Part shown: positions 44,859-55,464 of the stretch, piece after piece
Position numbering within the stretch: position 1 is the first letter of the stretch
Layout: every line of letters begins with the position of its first letter
Assembly: GCF_003545815.1 (NCBI RefSeq)
Contig: NZ_PDUW01000001.1
Span: 1 to 64,000, forward strand
From: Pusillimonas caeni
Lineage (GTDB): Bacteria > Pseudomonadota > Gammaproteobacteria > Burkholderiales > Burkholderiaceae_B
Length of the DNA: 64,000 nt
Reading direction: 5' to 3'
Translations under genes and position numbers: made by a program
Notes under the pieces: generated by a model
Database searches by the model: none
Told to the model about the DNA's origin: nothing
The model's input: the letters and a program-made list of their open reading frames with translations, nothing else

Positions 44859-45146
44859 ATGGCACTGCGTCCTTTGCACGATCGCGTGATCGTCAAACGT
44901 CTGGACAACGAGCGTACCACCGCTTCGGGCATCGTGATCCCCGAGAGCGCCGCTGAGAAACCCGATCAGGGCGAAGTCATTGCTGTGGGTCCCGGCAAGA
45001 AGGCCGAAGACGGCAAGGTGACCCCGGTCGACGTCAAGGCGGGTGACAAGGTCCTGTTCGGCAAGTATGCCGGCCAGGCCGTCAAGGTCGATGGCGAAGA
45101 ACTTCTCGTCATCCGCGAGGACGAAATCCTCGCCGTCATCCAGTAA
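44859..45146 (+). CDS. groES: Co-chaperonin GroES
   Basis: The 95-residue heptameric lid of the GroEL chamber. It starts [18 protein letters not shown] and has the mobile-loop region around [18 protein letters not shown] that contacts GroEL, and the roof segment [16 protein letters not shown] precedes the ATG at 44859. It is cotranscribed with groEL 36 bases downstream under CIRCE control. Confidence 0.98.
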   Translation: MALRPLHDRVIVKRLDNERTTASGIVIPESAAEKPDQGEVIAVGPGKKAEDGKVTPVDVKAGDKVLFGKYAGQAVKVDGEELLVIREDEILAVIQ

Positions 45147-46829
<1,683 letters not shown>

Positions 46830-46877
46830 GCCCTCGTTATCCGATTGGCAAGGCCCCGCAAGGGGCCGCCAGCCAAC

Positions 46878-46921
46878 AAAAAGCCTGGATCCGGTATTAC
46901 GCCGGATCCAGGCTTTTTCTT
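46878..46921. terminator. Rho-independent terminator after groEL
   Basis: A 17-base stem, AAAAAGCCTGGATCCGG with its exact complement, around a 7-base loop, with T-rich sequence after it. A smaller GGCCCC-GCAA-GGGGCC hairpin precedes it at 46852-46867. It can act in both directions, but the convergent binding-protein gene ends about 100 bases further right. Confidence 0.9.
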
Positions 46922-47021
46922 TTTGCATCGTAGCAAGCGCCGTCCAAGGCCGGGGTTCCGCTGCGCGTCGGCCCTGGACACCCGCCCGGCCCCGGCGTGC
47001 GGGGCGGTCTTGCACCCGTGC

Positions 47022-48218
47022 TTACATCGATTCGGGCTGCCCGCTTACGTCGCCATCGCCCTTGACCTCTGGAAAACGGGCGAACTCGACGTTCTTGAGC
47101 TGACCGTCGACGCGCTCGACACGGCGGATGTATTCTGTATGAACCACGTCCCGCGTCTCGGGATCGATGAGCAAGGGGCCGCGCGGGCTGTCTATCTTCA
47201 TGCCCTTCAGTATCTCCATCGCCTTGTCGCCGTCGATGTCTCCGTTCAGGGCTTTGCTTACCTGGAAGATGGCGTCCATGCCGTCATAGCCGCCCACCGT
47301 CATGAAGTTCGCCTGGCCCGCATTGGGATTGACTTCGGCGTAAGCCTTGAGGAACTTTTCGTTCTCGGGAGACTTGTGGGCAACCGAGTAATGAAACGCC
47401 GTGATCACGCCAAGGGCTTCGTCGCCCATGGAAGGCAGCACGTGGTCGTCCGTCACGTCGCCGGGGCCGATTACCTTGATTCCCAGTTCGGCCAGGCCGC
47501 GCGATTGGTAGTTCTTCATGAAGCCTATGCTTTGCTCGCCCGCGGGGACGAATACAAAGACGGCGTCCGGCTTGATGTCCCTGATTCTCTGCATGAAGGG
47601 GCCGAAGTCGGGGTTGTTCAAGGGAGTGCGTATGGTTTCCACGATCTCGCCGCCGCCTCGGGTGTAGGTCTTCTTGAACGCAGCCTCGGCGTCCAGCCCC
47701 GGGCCGTAGTCCGCCACCAGGGTGACGGCCGTCTTGATGCCTTCGTTGGCGGCCCAGTGGCCTATCACGCCGGAACCTTGCGCGGTGGCGAGCGACACGC
47801 GGGCAATGTACTGCGACTTCTCGACGATCGACAGCGTCGCGGCGTTCATGATGATCAGCGGCGTCTTGGAACGTTCGGCGATGGGCGCCGAGGCCAATGC
47901 CTCGGGCGTCAGGCCATAGCCCGTCAGGAAGTCGACTTGATCGCGATTGACCAGTTCCTGCGAGAGCCGGCGCGCGATCTCGGGCCCGGCTCCCCCAGTA
48001 TCGCGCCGGATGATCTCGACTTTCTTGCCCGCGACTTCGTCGCCGTTCAGATGGAAATAAGCCTGTATGCCGGCGTACATCTGCGCCCCATACTGCGCGA
48101 AAGGCCCCGAGAACGGCGCGACCAGGCCGACCTTGATCGTTTCCGCGGCGCCCGCCGTCGCCGCGAACCCGAGCAAAGAAGCCGCCGAAGCGGCCGCGAG
48201 AATTTTACGCATGTGCAT
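47022..48218 (-). CDS. Orphan LivK-type periplasmic binding protein
   Basis: A 398-residue secreted binding protein (signal peptide to GAAET). The type I fold is seen in TIKVGLVAPFSGPFAQYGAQM, VDFLTGYGLTPEAL and TAVTLVADYGPGLDAE. GGAGA seven bases before the ATG at 48218 decides the start. No permease or ATPase gene adjoins it, so it must share an importer encoded elsewhere. It is followed by no gene on its strand and lies next to the LysR/monooxygenase cluster, with sequence motifs shared between the two upstream regions, so it may supply the cluster's substrate. Confidence 0.88.
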   Translation of the reverse strand: MHMRKILAAASAASLLGFAATAGAAETIKVGLVAPFSGPFAQYGAQMYAGIQAYFHLNGDEVAGKKVEIIRRDTGGAGPEIARRLSQELVNRDQVDFLTGYGLTPEALASAPIAERSKTPLIIMNAATLSIVEKSQYIARVSLATAQGSGVIGHWAANEGIKTAVTLVADYGPGLDAEAAFKKTYTRGGGEIVETIRTPLNNPDFGPFMQRIRDIKPDAVFVFVPAGEQSIGFMKNYQSRGLAELGIKVIGPGDVTDDHVLPSMGDEALGVITAFHYSVAHKSPENEKFLKAYAEVNPNAGQANFMTVGGYDGMDAIFQVSKALNGDIDGDKAMEILKGMKIDSPRGPLLIDPETRDVVHTEYIRRVERVDGQLKNVEFARFPEVKGDGDVSGQPESM

Positions 48219-48315
48219 GAAGAAGTCTCCGTGTAATGTGGAATCGAATGTAGGGGACGAGCGCCCCGTTCGTTCCATTAGAAGACTTCATCTACCATAA
48301 AGGAAATTTAAATAT

Positions 48316-48345
48316 CTTATCAACTAAAAACTTTTGAATATCAAT
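48316..48345. promoter_or_regulatory. Candidate LysR site upstream of the orphan binding protein
   Basis: CTTATCAA (48316-48323) and GAATATCAAT (48336-48345) recur in the lysR upstream region, the second as its complement ATTGATATTC. They lie about 100 bases before the binding-protein ATG, a usual place for an activator site. The similarity is by eye and short. Confidence 0.35.
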
Positions 48346-48353
48346 CGAAGGCC

Positions 48354-49313
48354 TTACGCCGGGACGCTGGCCACGAATACCTTGGTGAAATCGGCCATGG
48401 CATCGGGGTCGGCTCGTCCACGCTTGGTAATGCGGTAGAAGCTCAACGGTGTGGCGGGTTCCGTCAAGCGGGCCATTTCCACCCCGTAGCGAAGGCAGGC
48501 GGTGCGCGCATACGACGGCACCACGGCCGTTCCCATCCCGGCGGCCACCATGGCGATCAATGTTTCAAAATTTCGGAAGGTCTGCCTTTCTTCGTGCGCC
48601 CGCCCTATTTCGTCCAGCCGCGCTTCGATGGCCTGCTGGATCTTGTTTTCCGGCGGCAAGCTGATCAGCGGCGCGTCCGCAATGGCCGCCCATGAGACCT
48701 TCTTGCCCCGGCTTTTTTTCATGCCGGCGGCCACGGGCGCGCGCCCGCCATGCTGCGGCTGCGAGAGTATCTTCGTTGAATCCTGGGGCGGCGCGCTGAC
48801 CCACATCAGCTCGTACTCGAACAAGGGCGTCAATTCCACGCCCGTCACGTTCTTGAAGAAAGCGCCCAGGCCGAAATCCAGCTCGCCCGCCTCGACGAGC
48901 TGCTGCACGTGCATGGGATCCGTGTCGACGAACTTGAGCGTGACGTCGGGACGCAATTGCCGGAACGTCTGGCATGCCTGGGGCAGGATGCTCGTGGAAA
49001 CCAGAGGCGTCACGCCGATGCGCAGAGTTCGCCGCGTATGGGCGCTGAGGGCGCCCAACTGGTTGGCGCTGTCCTCCAGTTCGTCCACGACCCTCTTGGC
49101 GACGGGGAGGAATTGCTCTCCGGCGGGCGTCAGGGTCACGAAACGGGTCGTGCGATCGAAAAGACGGACATCCAGCTGGGTTTCCAGCTCTCGCATCATG
49201 ATGCTCAGGCCGGCTTGCGTCACATGCATCTGCTCGGCGGCGCGGGTAAAGTTGCCAAGCCGCGCCACCAGAAGAAAGGCTTTTAGCTGCCGAAAAGTCA
49301 GATTGATATTCAT
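48354..49313 (-). CDS. LysR family transcriptional regulator
   Basis: A 319-residue regulator. The N-terminal helix-turn-helix is clear: LTFRQLKAFLLVARLGNFTRAAEQMHVTQ then SIMMRELETQLDVRLFDR. The C-terminal effector domain contains RIGVTPLVSTSILPQAC. LysR proteins usually activate a divergent operon in response to a pathway compound. Here the divergent genes are a flavin monooxygenase, an aldehyde dehydrogenase and an alcohol dehydrogenase. An inserted basic segment (AGMKKSRGKKVSW, about residues 197-209) is unusual for the effector domain. Confidence 0.9.
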   Translation of the reverse strand: MNINLTFRQLKAFLLVARLGNFTRAAEQMHVTQAGLSIMMRELETQLDVRLFDRTTRFVTLTPAGEQFLPVAKRVVDELEDSANQLGALSAHTRRTLRIGVTPLVSTSILPQACQTFRQLRPDVTLKFVDTDPMHVQQLVEAGELDFGLGAFFKNVTGVELTPLFEYELMWVSAPPQDSTKILSQPQHGGRAPVAAGMKKSRGKKVSWAAIADAPLISLPPENKIQQAIEARLDEIGRAHEERQTFRNFETLIAMVAAGMGTAVVPSYARTACLRYGVEMARLTEPATPLSFYRITKRGRADPDAMADFTKVFVASVPA

Positions 49314-49324
49314 TGCTTATCAAT
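49302..49324. promoter_or_regulatory. Candidate LysR operator
   Basis: ATTGATA and TATCAAT form a perfect 7-9-7 inverted repeat that contains the T-N11-A core of LysR sites and overlaps the lysR start codon. A related GATATTCAA motif follows at 49331-49339. Position in the 89-base divergent gap fits self-repression of lysR and activation of the monooxygenase operon. Confidence 0.5.
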
Positions 49325-49402
49325 ACATTGGATATTCAAATTTCAATAATACATTCACCGGCGGTCTAATACATCCATCGACATGAATCCGACGAGAAGC
49401 CT

Positions 49403-50647
49403 ATGTCCAAAGAATGTGAAGTCCTCATCATCGGCGCCGGAATCGGCGGCCTGACGCTCGCCCTTTCGCTCCATCAGGCGGGCATATCCTGCCGCATCCA
49501 TGAAGCCGTGCCCGAGATAAAGCCTCTTGGGGCCGGCGTGAACCTGCTGCCGCATGCGGTGCGCGTACTCGACGAACTCGGCATGCAGGAAGCCCTGGCC
49601 GAAGTCGCGGTGACCACGCGCGAATCGATCTTCTTCAACCGCTTCGGGCAGTTCGTATTCCGGGAACCGGCGGGCCTGGAAGCGGGATACGGGTGGCCGC
49701 AGTTCTCGATCCATCGCGGCGATCTGCAGAACTGCCTGCTTGACGCCGTGGCGCAGCGGCTCGGCGCAGACGCCGTCCAGCTCGACAGGCGCTGCATCCG
49801 GGTGGAGCAGGACGAAGAGGGAACGACCGCATACTTCGAAACCGCCGATGGCGCTGAACTGAGCGTGCGCTCGTCGATCGTGATCGGCTGCGACGGCATC
49901 CACTCGGCCGTGCGCAAGCAGTTTTATCCCGACGAAGGCAAGCCCCGCTACTCCGGCGTGAACATGTGGCGCGGAACGACTGCGCTGAAGCCGTTTCTGT
50001 CCGGCGCCAGCATGGTGCGGGCCGGATGGCTGTCGGTGGGCAAGATGGTGATCTACCCCGTTCGCAACAACATCGACGCCGAAGGCAATCAGCTCGTGAA
50101 CTGGGTAGCCGAAATCGAGTCCCCCCAGCCCGCCGACCGCGACTGGAACGGGCGCGGCCGACTCGAGGACTTCTTTCCCGCATTCGCGGACTGGCGCTTC
50201 GAATGGCTGGACGTGGCGGGCATGATCGAGCAGACACAAACTATACTCGAGTATCCGATGGTGGATCAGGACCCGCTTCCCAGGTGGAGCTTCGGACGGA
50301 TCAGCCTGCTGGGCGATGCGGCCCATCCCATGGTGCCCAGGGGCTCCAACGGCGCCGGCCAGGCCATACTGGACTGCCGTTGCCTTGCGGACCAACTGCG
50401 GCAGCATGGGCTCACCGAAAAAGCCCTGCTCGAGTACGATCGCATACGCGTGAAGGCGACGGGAGACGTCGTGCTGATGAACCGGATCGCGCCCCCGGAC
50501 ACCATCCTGAAAGAAGTTCATGACCGGACTCGCGGCAAGCCCTTCGATCGGCTGGACGACGTCATTTCGCAGTCCGAGCTCATGGACATCTCGAATCGGT
50601 ACAAGCAGGTCGCCGGAGTCAAGGTCGAAGATCTGCAGAAACTTTGA
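49403..50647 (+). CDS. FAD-dependent aromatic-type monooxygenase
   Basis: A 414-residue class A flavin monooxygenase. FAD motif GAGIGG is at 11-16, the DG motif (GCDGIHSAVRK) at about 162-172 and the GD motif (LLGDAAHPMVPRGSNGAGQA) near 303-320. Such enzymes hydroxylate aromatic rings or nitrogen heterocycles with NAD(P)H and oxygen (salicylate, hydroxybenzoate and 5-methylphenazine types). The substrate is not decided by motifs. It heads a rightward three-gene run and faces the lysR gene. Confidence 0.88.
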   Translation: MSKECEVLIIGAGIGGLTLALSLHQAGISCRIHEAVPEIKPLGAGVNLLPHAVRVLDELGMQEALAEVAVTTRESIFFNRFGQFVFREPAGLEAGYGWPQFSIHRGDLQNCLLDAVAQRLGADAVQLDRRCIRVEQDEEGTTAYFETADGAELSVRSSIVIGCDGIHSAVRKQFYPDEGKPRYSGVNMWRGTTALKPFLSGASMVRAGWLSVGKMVIYPVRNNIDAEGNQLVNWVAEIESPQPADRDWNGRGRLEDFFPAFADWRFEWLDVAGMIEQTQTILEYPMVDQDPLPRWSFGRISLLGDAAHPMVPRGSNGAGQAILDCRCLADQLRQHGLTEKALLEYDRIRVKATGDVVLMNRIAPPDTILKEVHDRTRGKPFDRLDDVISQSELMDISNRYKQVAGVKVEDLQKL

Positions 50648-50661
50648 ATAAAGCCCATCGA

Positions 50662-52107
50662 ATGAATACCGCTAAACACTATATCAACGGCCGCTGGCTC
50701 GAGTCGGTCGGCGGACAGGCCGTCATCGGCGACGTATTGAACCCCGCCACGTCCGAACTCGCGGCGCGCTTTTGCGATGCAACGGCAAACGAAGCACGTG
50801 CCGCCATCGCGGCGGCCAGAGAGGCTTTCGAACACTCTTCCTGGGCTCGCTCGCCGCGCGTACGCGCCGAAGTGCTGCTCGACTTCGCCTCGGCCCTGGA
50901 GCGCCGTAAAGAAGAAATCGCCGACGTCATCGTCGCGGTAAACGGCAAGCTGCGGCGCGAAGCCCTGGGCGAAATCATGGCGGGCGTCTCCGAGCTCAAG
51001 TATTACGCCGGCCTGGCCCGCAACCTGTTCGGCCGTATCCTGCAGGTGGAGCCCGGCTGCTATGCCTCGCTCGACCGCGAACCCTCGGGCGTTGCGGCCA
51101 TCATCCTTCCCTGGAACGCGCCGGTTACGCTGCTGGTGCGCTCTTTGGCGCCCGCCCTGGCGGCGGGCTGCTCAGTGGTCGTGAAGCCCGCCCATCAGAC
51201 GGCGGTCGTCAACAACATGGTGTTGGAGTGCATCGCCGGCGATAGCCGGGTTCCTCCCGGCATCCTCAATTCGGTCATCGAGTCCGGAACGGAAGTCTCG
51301 AGCCATCTGTGCGAGTCGCCCGATGTCGATGTGATCAGCTTTACCGGGTCCACCCGAGTCGGGAAACTGATTGCGCAAAATACCGCGTCGACTCTCAAGC
51401 GCCTGTCGCTCGAGCTGGGCGGCAAGGCGCCGGCGGTGGTATTTGCGGACTGCGACATGGACGCCACGGTGGCGGGCGTCGTCGCCGGCGGCATGGTCAT
51501 GGCCGGACAACAATGCACGGCTATTGCCAGAGTGCTGGTCGAAGCGTCCGTCTATGACGAGTTCAGCCGGCGCCTCGTCCAGGCGCTCAAGAACCTGCGG
51601 CCCGGGTTCGGCAACGACCCGCAGGCCGGCATGGGCTGCCTCATCGATATCGCCAACCGCGACCGCATCGCCGCACTGGTGGAGCAAGCCGAGCAATCCG
51701 AGCGGGTGCTGCTGAAGGGCGATATTCCCGGCGGCGAATTGAAGAACGGGGCGTTCATTTCACCCAGCCTGATCGAAGTGCAGGATCTGGATTCGCCCTT
51801 CATCCAGCAAGAACTGTTCGGCCCCCTGCTCATCATCGAGCGCTTCACCGACGAACAAGAGGCCGTCCGCCGCAGCAATGCAACCCGCTACAGCCTGGCC
51901 GCCAGCGTCTGGACCCGGGACGGCCTGACGGCCAGGCGGATGGCATCGCAACTGAAGTTCGGCACCGTCTGGCACAACGCCCACAACCGCCTCTTTGCCG
52001 AAGCCGAAACCGGCGGCTACGGAGACAGCGGCTATGGCAAGCTGCACGGCATCGAAGGCCTGAACGACTTCATGCAGACCAAGCATTTCTACTTCGAAAC
52101 CCGCTGA
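50662..52107 (+). CDS. Aldehyde dehydrogenase
   Basis: A 481-residue NAD(P)-dependent aldehyde dehydrogenase. Catalytic Glu is in LELGGKAPAVVF and the catalytic Cys in GQQCTAIARV (about residues 250 and 285). The cofactor motif SFTGSTRVGKLI is present. The length and C-terminus (LHGIEGLNDFMQTKHFYF) match aromatic or betaine-type members. It starts 14 bases after the monooxygenase stop; an in-frame TTG at 50644 is a less likely start. In a pathway with the next gene it would oxidise the aldehyde made from an alcohol to the acid. Confidence 0.9.
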   Translation: MNTAKHYINGRWLESVGGQAVIGDVLNPATSELAARFCDATANEARAAIAAAREAFEHSSWARSPRVRAEVLLDFASALERRKEEIADVIVAVNGKLRREALGEIMAGVSELKYYAGLARNLFGRILQVEPGCYASLDREPSGVAAIILPWNAPVTLLVRSLAPALAAGCSVVVKPAHQTAVVNNMVLECIAGDSRVPPGILNSVIESGTEVSSHLCESPDVDVISFTGSTRVGKLIAQNTASTLKRLSLELGGKAPAVVFADCDMDATVAGVVAGGMVMAGQQCTAIARVLVEASVYDEFSRRLVQALKNLRPGFGNDPQAGMGCLIDIANRDRIAALVEQAEQSERVLLKGDIPGGELKNGAFISPSLIEVQDLDSPFIQQELFGPLLIIERFTDEQEAVRRSNATRYSLAASVWTRDGLTARRMASQLKFGTVWHNAHNRLFAEAETGGYGDSGYGKLHGIEGLNDFMQTKHFYFETR

Positions 52108-52122
52108 CCCAGCCGCCACGCC

Positions 52123-53223
52123 ATGAAGATAAAAGCCGCCCTGTCCCGGACCGCAGGCCAGCCCCTGTCGCTTGAAACCCTGGAACTGGGCTCGTTGCGC
52201 GACGACGAAGTCCTGGTGCGCGTGGTAGCCTCCGGAATCTGCCACACGGACATCGGAATGCGCGACTCCGCCTCCCGCGTTCCGCGCCCCATCGTCCTGG
52301 GTCACGAAGGGGCCGGCGTCGTCCTCGATGCCGGCAAGGACGTCGGCAAGGTCAAGCCCGGCGATCATGTCGTCATGAGCTTCGATACCTGCGGAGCCTG
52401 CCATAGCTGCGTTCGCGGCGAGGTGGCCTACTGCCGGCATCTGGGCCAATACAATTTCGCGGGCAAGCGCCTGGACGGCAGCACCGCGCTCGGCAAGGGC
52501 CAGGAGGCCATACACAGCCATTTCTTTGGCCAATCGTCCTTTGCCACCCATGCCGTCTGCCATGAACGCAATGCGGTCCTCGTGGACAAGGACCTGCCGC
52601 TGGAAATATTGGGCCCGCTGGGTTGCGGCTTCCAGACGGGCGCCGGCGCGGTGATCAATTCGCTGCGCGTGGCTCCGGGCCACACGCTGGCCGTCTTTGG
52701 AACCGGGGCCGTCGGGCTGGCGGCGGTCATGGCGGCGAATGTAGCCGGCGCCGCCACAGTGGTGGCCGTCGACACCAATGCCGCCCGCCTGAAGCTGGCC
52801 GCCGAACTGGGCGCCACCCATGTGATCGATGCCGCCCGGGAAGAGGTCTTTTCCAGCTTGCGCTCCATCGTTCCCCAGGGCGTGAACTTCGCTCTGGATA
52901 CGACCGGCAACCTCGATGTCATCCGGCAGGCCACGTCGAATCTGGCGCCGCTGGGCGTTTGCGGGCTGATCAACACGGCCCGCGGGGCGGACCTCAGCGC
53001 GAATATTCTCGAACTCGTTCTGGGCGGGCGCTCGGTGCGCGGCATTCATCAGGGCGACAGCCGGCCCGACCTGTTCATTCCGCTCTTGATCGATCTGTAT
53101 CGACAAGGGCGCTTCCCCTTCGACCGGCTGCTGAGCTTCTATGATCTGGCGGACATCAACGCGGCGCTGAGCGACATGCAGGCGGGACGGAGCATCAAGC
53201 CCGTCATCCGCATGCCCGCCTGA
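52123..53223 (+). CDS. Zinc-dependent alcohol dehydrogenase, aryl-alcohol type
   Basis: A 366-residue member of the MDR superfamily. The catalytic zinc site includes Cys in SGICHTD and the GHEGAGVV motif. The structural zinc site is C-x2-C-x2-C-x7-C (CGACHSCVRGEVAYC). The Rossmann part has VFGTGAVGLAAVMAA and VAVDTN, the Asp pointing to NAD use. The general pattern is that of aryl-alcohol (benzyl alcohol, XylB-type) dehydrogenases. With the aldehyde dehydrogenase upstream it suggests oxidation of an aromatic alcohol to an acid. Confidence 0.88.
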   Translation: MKIKAALSRTAGQPLSLETLELGSLRDDEVLVRVVASGICHTDIGMRDSASRVPRPIVLGHEGAGVVLDAGKDVGKVKPGDHVVMSFDTCGACHSCVRGEVAYCRHLGQYNFAGKRLDGSTALGKGQEAIHSHFFGQSSFATHAVCHERNAVLVDKDLPLEILGPLGCGFQTGAGAVINSLRVAPGHTLAVFGTGAVGLAAVMAANVAGAATVVAVDTNAARLKLAAELGATHVIDAAREEVFSSLRSIVPQGVNFALDTTGNLDVIRQATSNLAPLGVCGLINTARGADLSANILELVLGGRSVRGIHQGDSRPDLFIPLLIDLYRQGRFPFDRLLSFYDLADINAALSDMQAGRSIKPVIRMPA

Positions 53224-53340
53224 TTCGCGCCCGCCGCCCGCATCCTGGGTCCGTCCGCTTGGCTGGCCGTCCCCCTTGCCCTCTCCTTCTTGACAAGCCC
53301 GGCTGCGGATATCGGCGTGCCGGAGCCCCCGCTTCATCGA

Positions 53341-53530
53341 GGGCTTTTTTTGCCGCCGGGCCGCCCCAAGGCTGGGCGCCCCCGGCAAAAACGCCCCCTT
53401 GGGGGATGAGCCCGGACGCATAACAGTCCCTGCGGACTGTTATGCGCCTGGCGAATCCGAGCGGCATGCAGGCCGCGAGGTGGATAGCAAGCAGGCATGA
53501 GCCTGCGCAGCGTGGGGGCATTTTTTGCGC
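53341..53530. repeat. Dispersed GC-rich intergenic repeat, long inverted copy
   Basis: The reverse complement of the 6029-6143 repeat, with about 80 bases inserted between the GGGGG end and the AGCAAGCAGGC core (about 53406-53485). The insert has its own perfect hairpin at 53417-53446 (CGCATAACAGTCC, loop CTGC, GGACTGTTATGCG). Both ends carry T-runs after GC stems (GCATTTTTT; GGGCTTTTTTT). It fills most of the 53224-53613 gap between the alcohol dehydrogenase gene and dgkA; the rest of the gap shows no gene. Confidence 0.75.
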
Positions 53531-53613
53531 CCGCTCCCCGGCGCAACGGTGCGTTTCCTCTTTCTTATTACAATGCTCCTGTCCCGGCAGTTCGCCTCAA
53601 CCCGAAGGGCGTC

Positions 53614-54009
53614 ATGACGCAACACAAATCACCGTATAAAAGCCGCGGCGGGCCAGCCCGCCTCATCAACGCGCTGCGTTATTCCATGCAGGGACTTGGA
53701 GCCGCGCTCAAGCACGAAGCCGCCTTTCGCCAGGAGCTGCTGCTGTGCGTCGTGCTGATACCCGTTGCCATCTGGGTGGGCAACACATTGGCCGAGCAGC
53801 TTCTGCTGATCGCCACCTTGTTCTTCGTGCTGATCGTCGAACTGCTGAACTCGGCGCTGGAGGCCATCGCCGACAGCGTCACGCTGGAGCGGCATCCCCT
53901 CATAGGACGCGCCAAGGACCTGGGCAGCGCCGCCGTGATGCTGGCCATCATCGGCGCCGCCATCGTCTGGATCGCCGTATTGACGGGCTTCGGATCGCCG
54001 GCGCCCTGA
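53614..54009 (+). CDS. dgkA: Diacylglycerol kinase
   Basis: A 131-residue inner-membrane enzyme that phosphorylates diacylglycerol to phosphatidic acid, recycling the lipid by-product of periplasmic glucan or LPS decoration. Three membrane helices follow an amphipathic N-terminal segment, and the family motif [14 protein letters not shown] with its catalytic Glu and Asn is intact. The ATG at 53614 gives the usual N-terminus; a longer open frame reaches into the repeat. pyrF follows after 38 bases. Confidence 0.93.
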   Translation: MTQHKSPYKSRGGPARLINALRYSMQGLGAALKHEAAFRQELLLCVVLIPVAIWVGNTLAEQLLLIATLFFVLIVELLNSALEAIADSVTLERHPLIGRAKDLGSAAVMLAIIGAAIVWIAVLTGFGSPAP

Positions 54010-54047
54010 CCTTATTCACGCATACTCTTGCCACCGATATTATTCCG

Positions 54048-54875
54048 ATGACCACTTTCACCCAAAAACTCGATGCCGCCTGGAAGCACGCCAACTCCCT
54101 CCTGATGGTGGGGCTGGACCCGGACCCCGTGCGCTTTCCGGCCGAACTGCATGGGCGCCCCGACGCCATCTATGAATTCTGCCGCGGCGTGATCGACGCC
54201 ACCGCACCCTATGTATGCGGCATCAAGCCGCAGATCGCCTACTTCGCGGCCCAGGGCGCCGAAGAACAGCTGGAAGCACTGTGCCGCTATGTGGGCGAAC
54301 GCTATCCGCAGCTGCCCCTGGTGCTCGATGCCAAGCGCGGAGACATCGGCTCGACCGCCGAGCAGTATGCGCGCGAGGCCTTCGAGCGCTTCGGCGCCGA
54401 TGCCGTCACCGTCAGCCCCTATCTGGGCTTCGATTCGATCGAGCCCTATCTGTCCTGGGAAGAAAAAGGCGTCATCATCCTGTGTCGCACTTCGAACAAG
54501 GGCGGCTCCGACTTGCAGGCGCTGGAACTGGAGTCTTCCGAACCCCTTTATCTGCGCGTCGCCAGCCTAGTGGCCGACAAATGGAACCGCAATGGCCAAT
54601 GTGCACTGGTGGTCGGGGCTACGTTTCCGCAGGAACTGGCCCAGGTGCGTCAACGCGTCGGCGACATGCCCCTGCTGGTGCCCGGCATCGGCGCACAGGG
54701 CGGCGATATCGACGCCACGGTCAAGGCGGGATGCTCCTCCCATGGCACGGGCATGATGATCAATTCTTCGCGCGCCATTATCTATGCGGGCGCGGGCGAC
54801 GATTGGCGCGAAGCCGCGGCCAAGGCGGCACTGGACACCCGGGACGCCATCAACAAGGCTCGCTCGGCGCTGTAG
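54048..54875 (+). CDS. pyrF: Orotidine 5'-phosphate decarboxylase
   Basis: Last step of UMP synthesis. The 275-residue protein belongs to the longer class 2 PyrF form, with the active-site motif [12 protein letters not shown], the N-terminal LMVGLDPDP strand and the phosphate-gripping GIGAQGGD segment. The ATG at 54048 is chosen; the frame stays open upstream inside dgkA. It ends 88 bases before the convergent pncC gene. Confidence 0.95.
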   Translation: MTTFTQKLDAAWKHANSLLMVGLDPDPVRFPAELHGRPDAIYEFCRGVIDATAPYVCGIKPQIAYFAAQGAEEQLEALCRYVGERYPQLPLVLDAKRGDIGSTAEQYAREAFERFGADAVTVSPYLGFDSIEPYLSWEEKGVIILCRTSNKGGSDLQALELESSEPLYLRVASLVADKWNRNGQCALVVGATFPQELAQVRQRVGDMPLLVPGIGAQGGDIDATVKAGCSSHGTGMMINSSRAIIYAGAGDDWREAAAKAALDTRDAINKARSAL

Positions 54876-54963
54876 AATCCCGGCCCGAAATCGGCCCCAA
54901 ACGGCCTGGGCGCTTTGCGTCGACCGTCCACGCAGCACAGGTACCGCAAGGCGCGCCGTGCCG

Positions 54964-55464
54964 CTATTCGGGTTCGATGAGCTCGATGGCGGTGTTCAAG
55001 GCGAACTCCACCGCGGCCGCGCGCACTTGGGCGCGGTCGCCTTCGAACACCCGGGTCATGGCCCGCGTGGTGATGCCCTGGCCGCTGCGCTGAGCGAAGC
55101 CGAAACACACCATGCCCACCGGCTTGCCCGGCACGGCGCCGCCCGGGCCGGCAATGCCGGTGGTGGCCACCGCAAAGTCGGCATGGCTGGCTTCGAGCGC
55201 ACCGCCCGCCATCTCCATGGCCGTTTCTTCGCTGACGGCGCCAAAGCGTTCCAGCGTATCCGCCCCCACGCGCAATTGTTCCATCTTGGCGGTATTGCTG
55301 TAGGTGACGAAGCCGCGCTCGAACCATTGGCTGGAGCCCGCCACATCGGTGACGGCGGCGCTGAACAGCCCGCCCGTGCACGATTCGGCGCAAGCCAGCA
55401 TCCAATCGCGGTCGGAAAGCAGATGGCCCAGACGCTGGGCGGCGATGGTTCGGGTGTCACTCAT
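54964..55464 (-). CDS. pncC: Nicotinamide-nucleotide amidohydrolase PncC (CinA C-terminal type)
   Basis: A 166-residue stand-alone CinA C-terminal domain that converts nicotinamide mononucleotide to nicotinic acid mononucleotide in pyridine nucleotide recycling. Conserved ACAESCTGG (residues 20-28), VTDVAGSSQWFERGFVTYSN and GIAGPGGAVPGKPVG motifs are present. It overlaps pgpA by four bases and ends the leftward rib-nusB-thiL-pgpA-pncC operon. Confidence 0.94.
   Translation of the reverse strand: MSDTRTIAAQRLGHLLSDRDWMLACAESCTGGLFSAAVTDVAGSSQWFERGFVTYSNTAKMEQLRVGADTLERFGAVSEETAMEMAGGALEASHADFAVATTGIAGPGGAVPGKPVGMVCFGFAQRSGQGITTRAMTRVFEGDRAQVRAAAVEFALNTAIELIEPE

Noticed and set aside
53341..53530. 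CRISPR-like repeat or insertion sequence
   Set aside because: Palindromes are nested, not regularly spaced, and no transposase, cas gene or terminal repeat with target duplication is seen.
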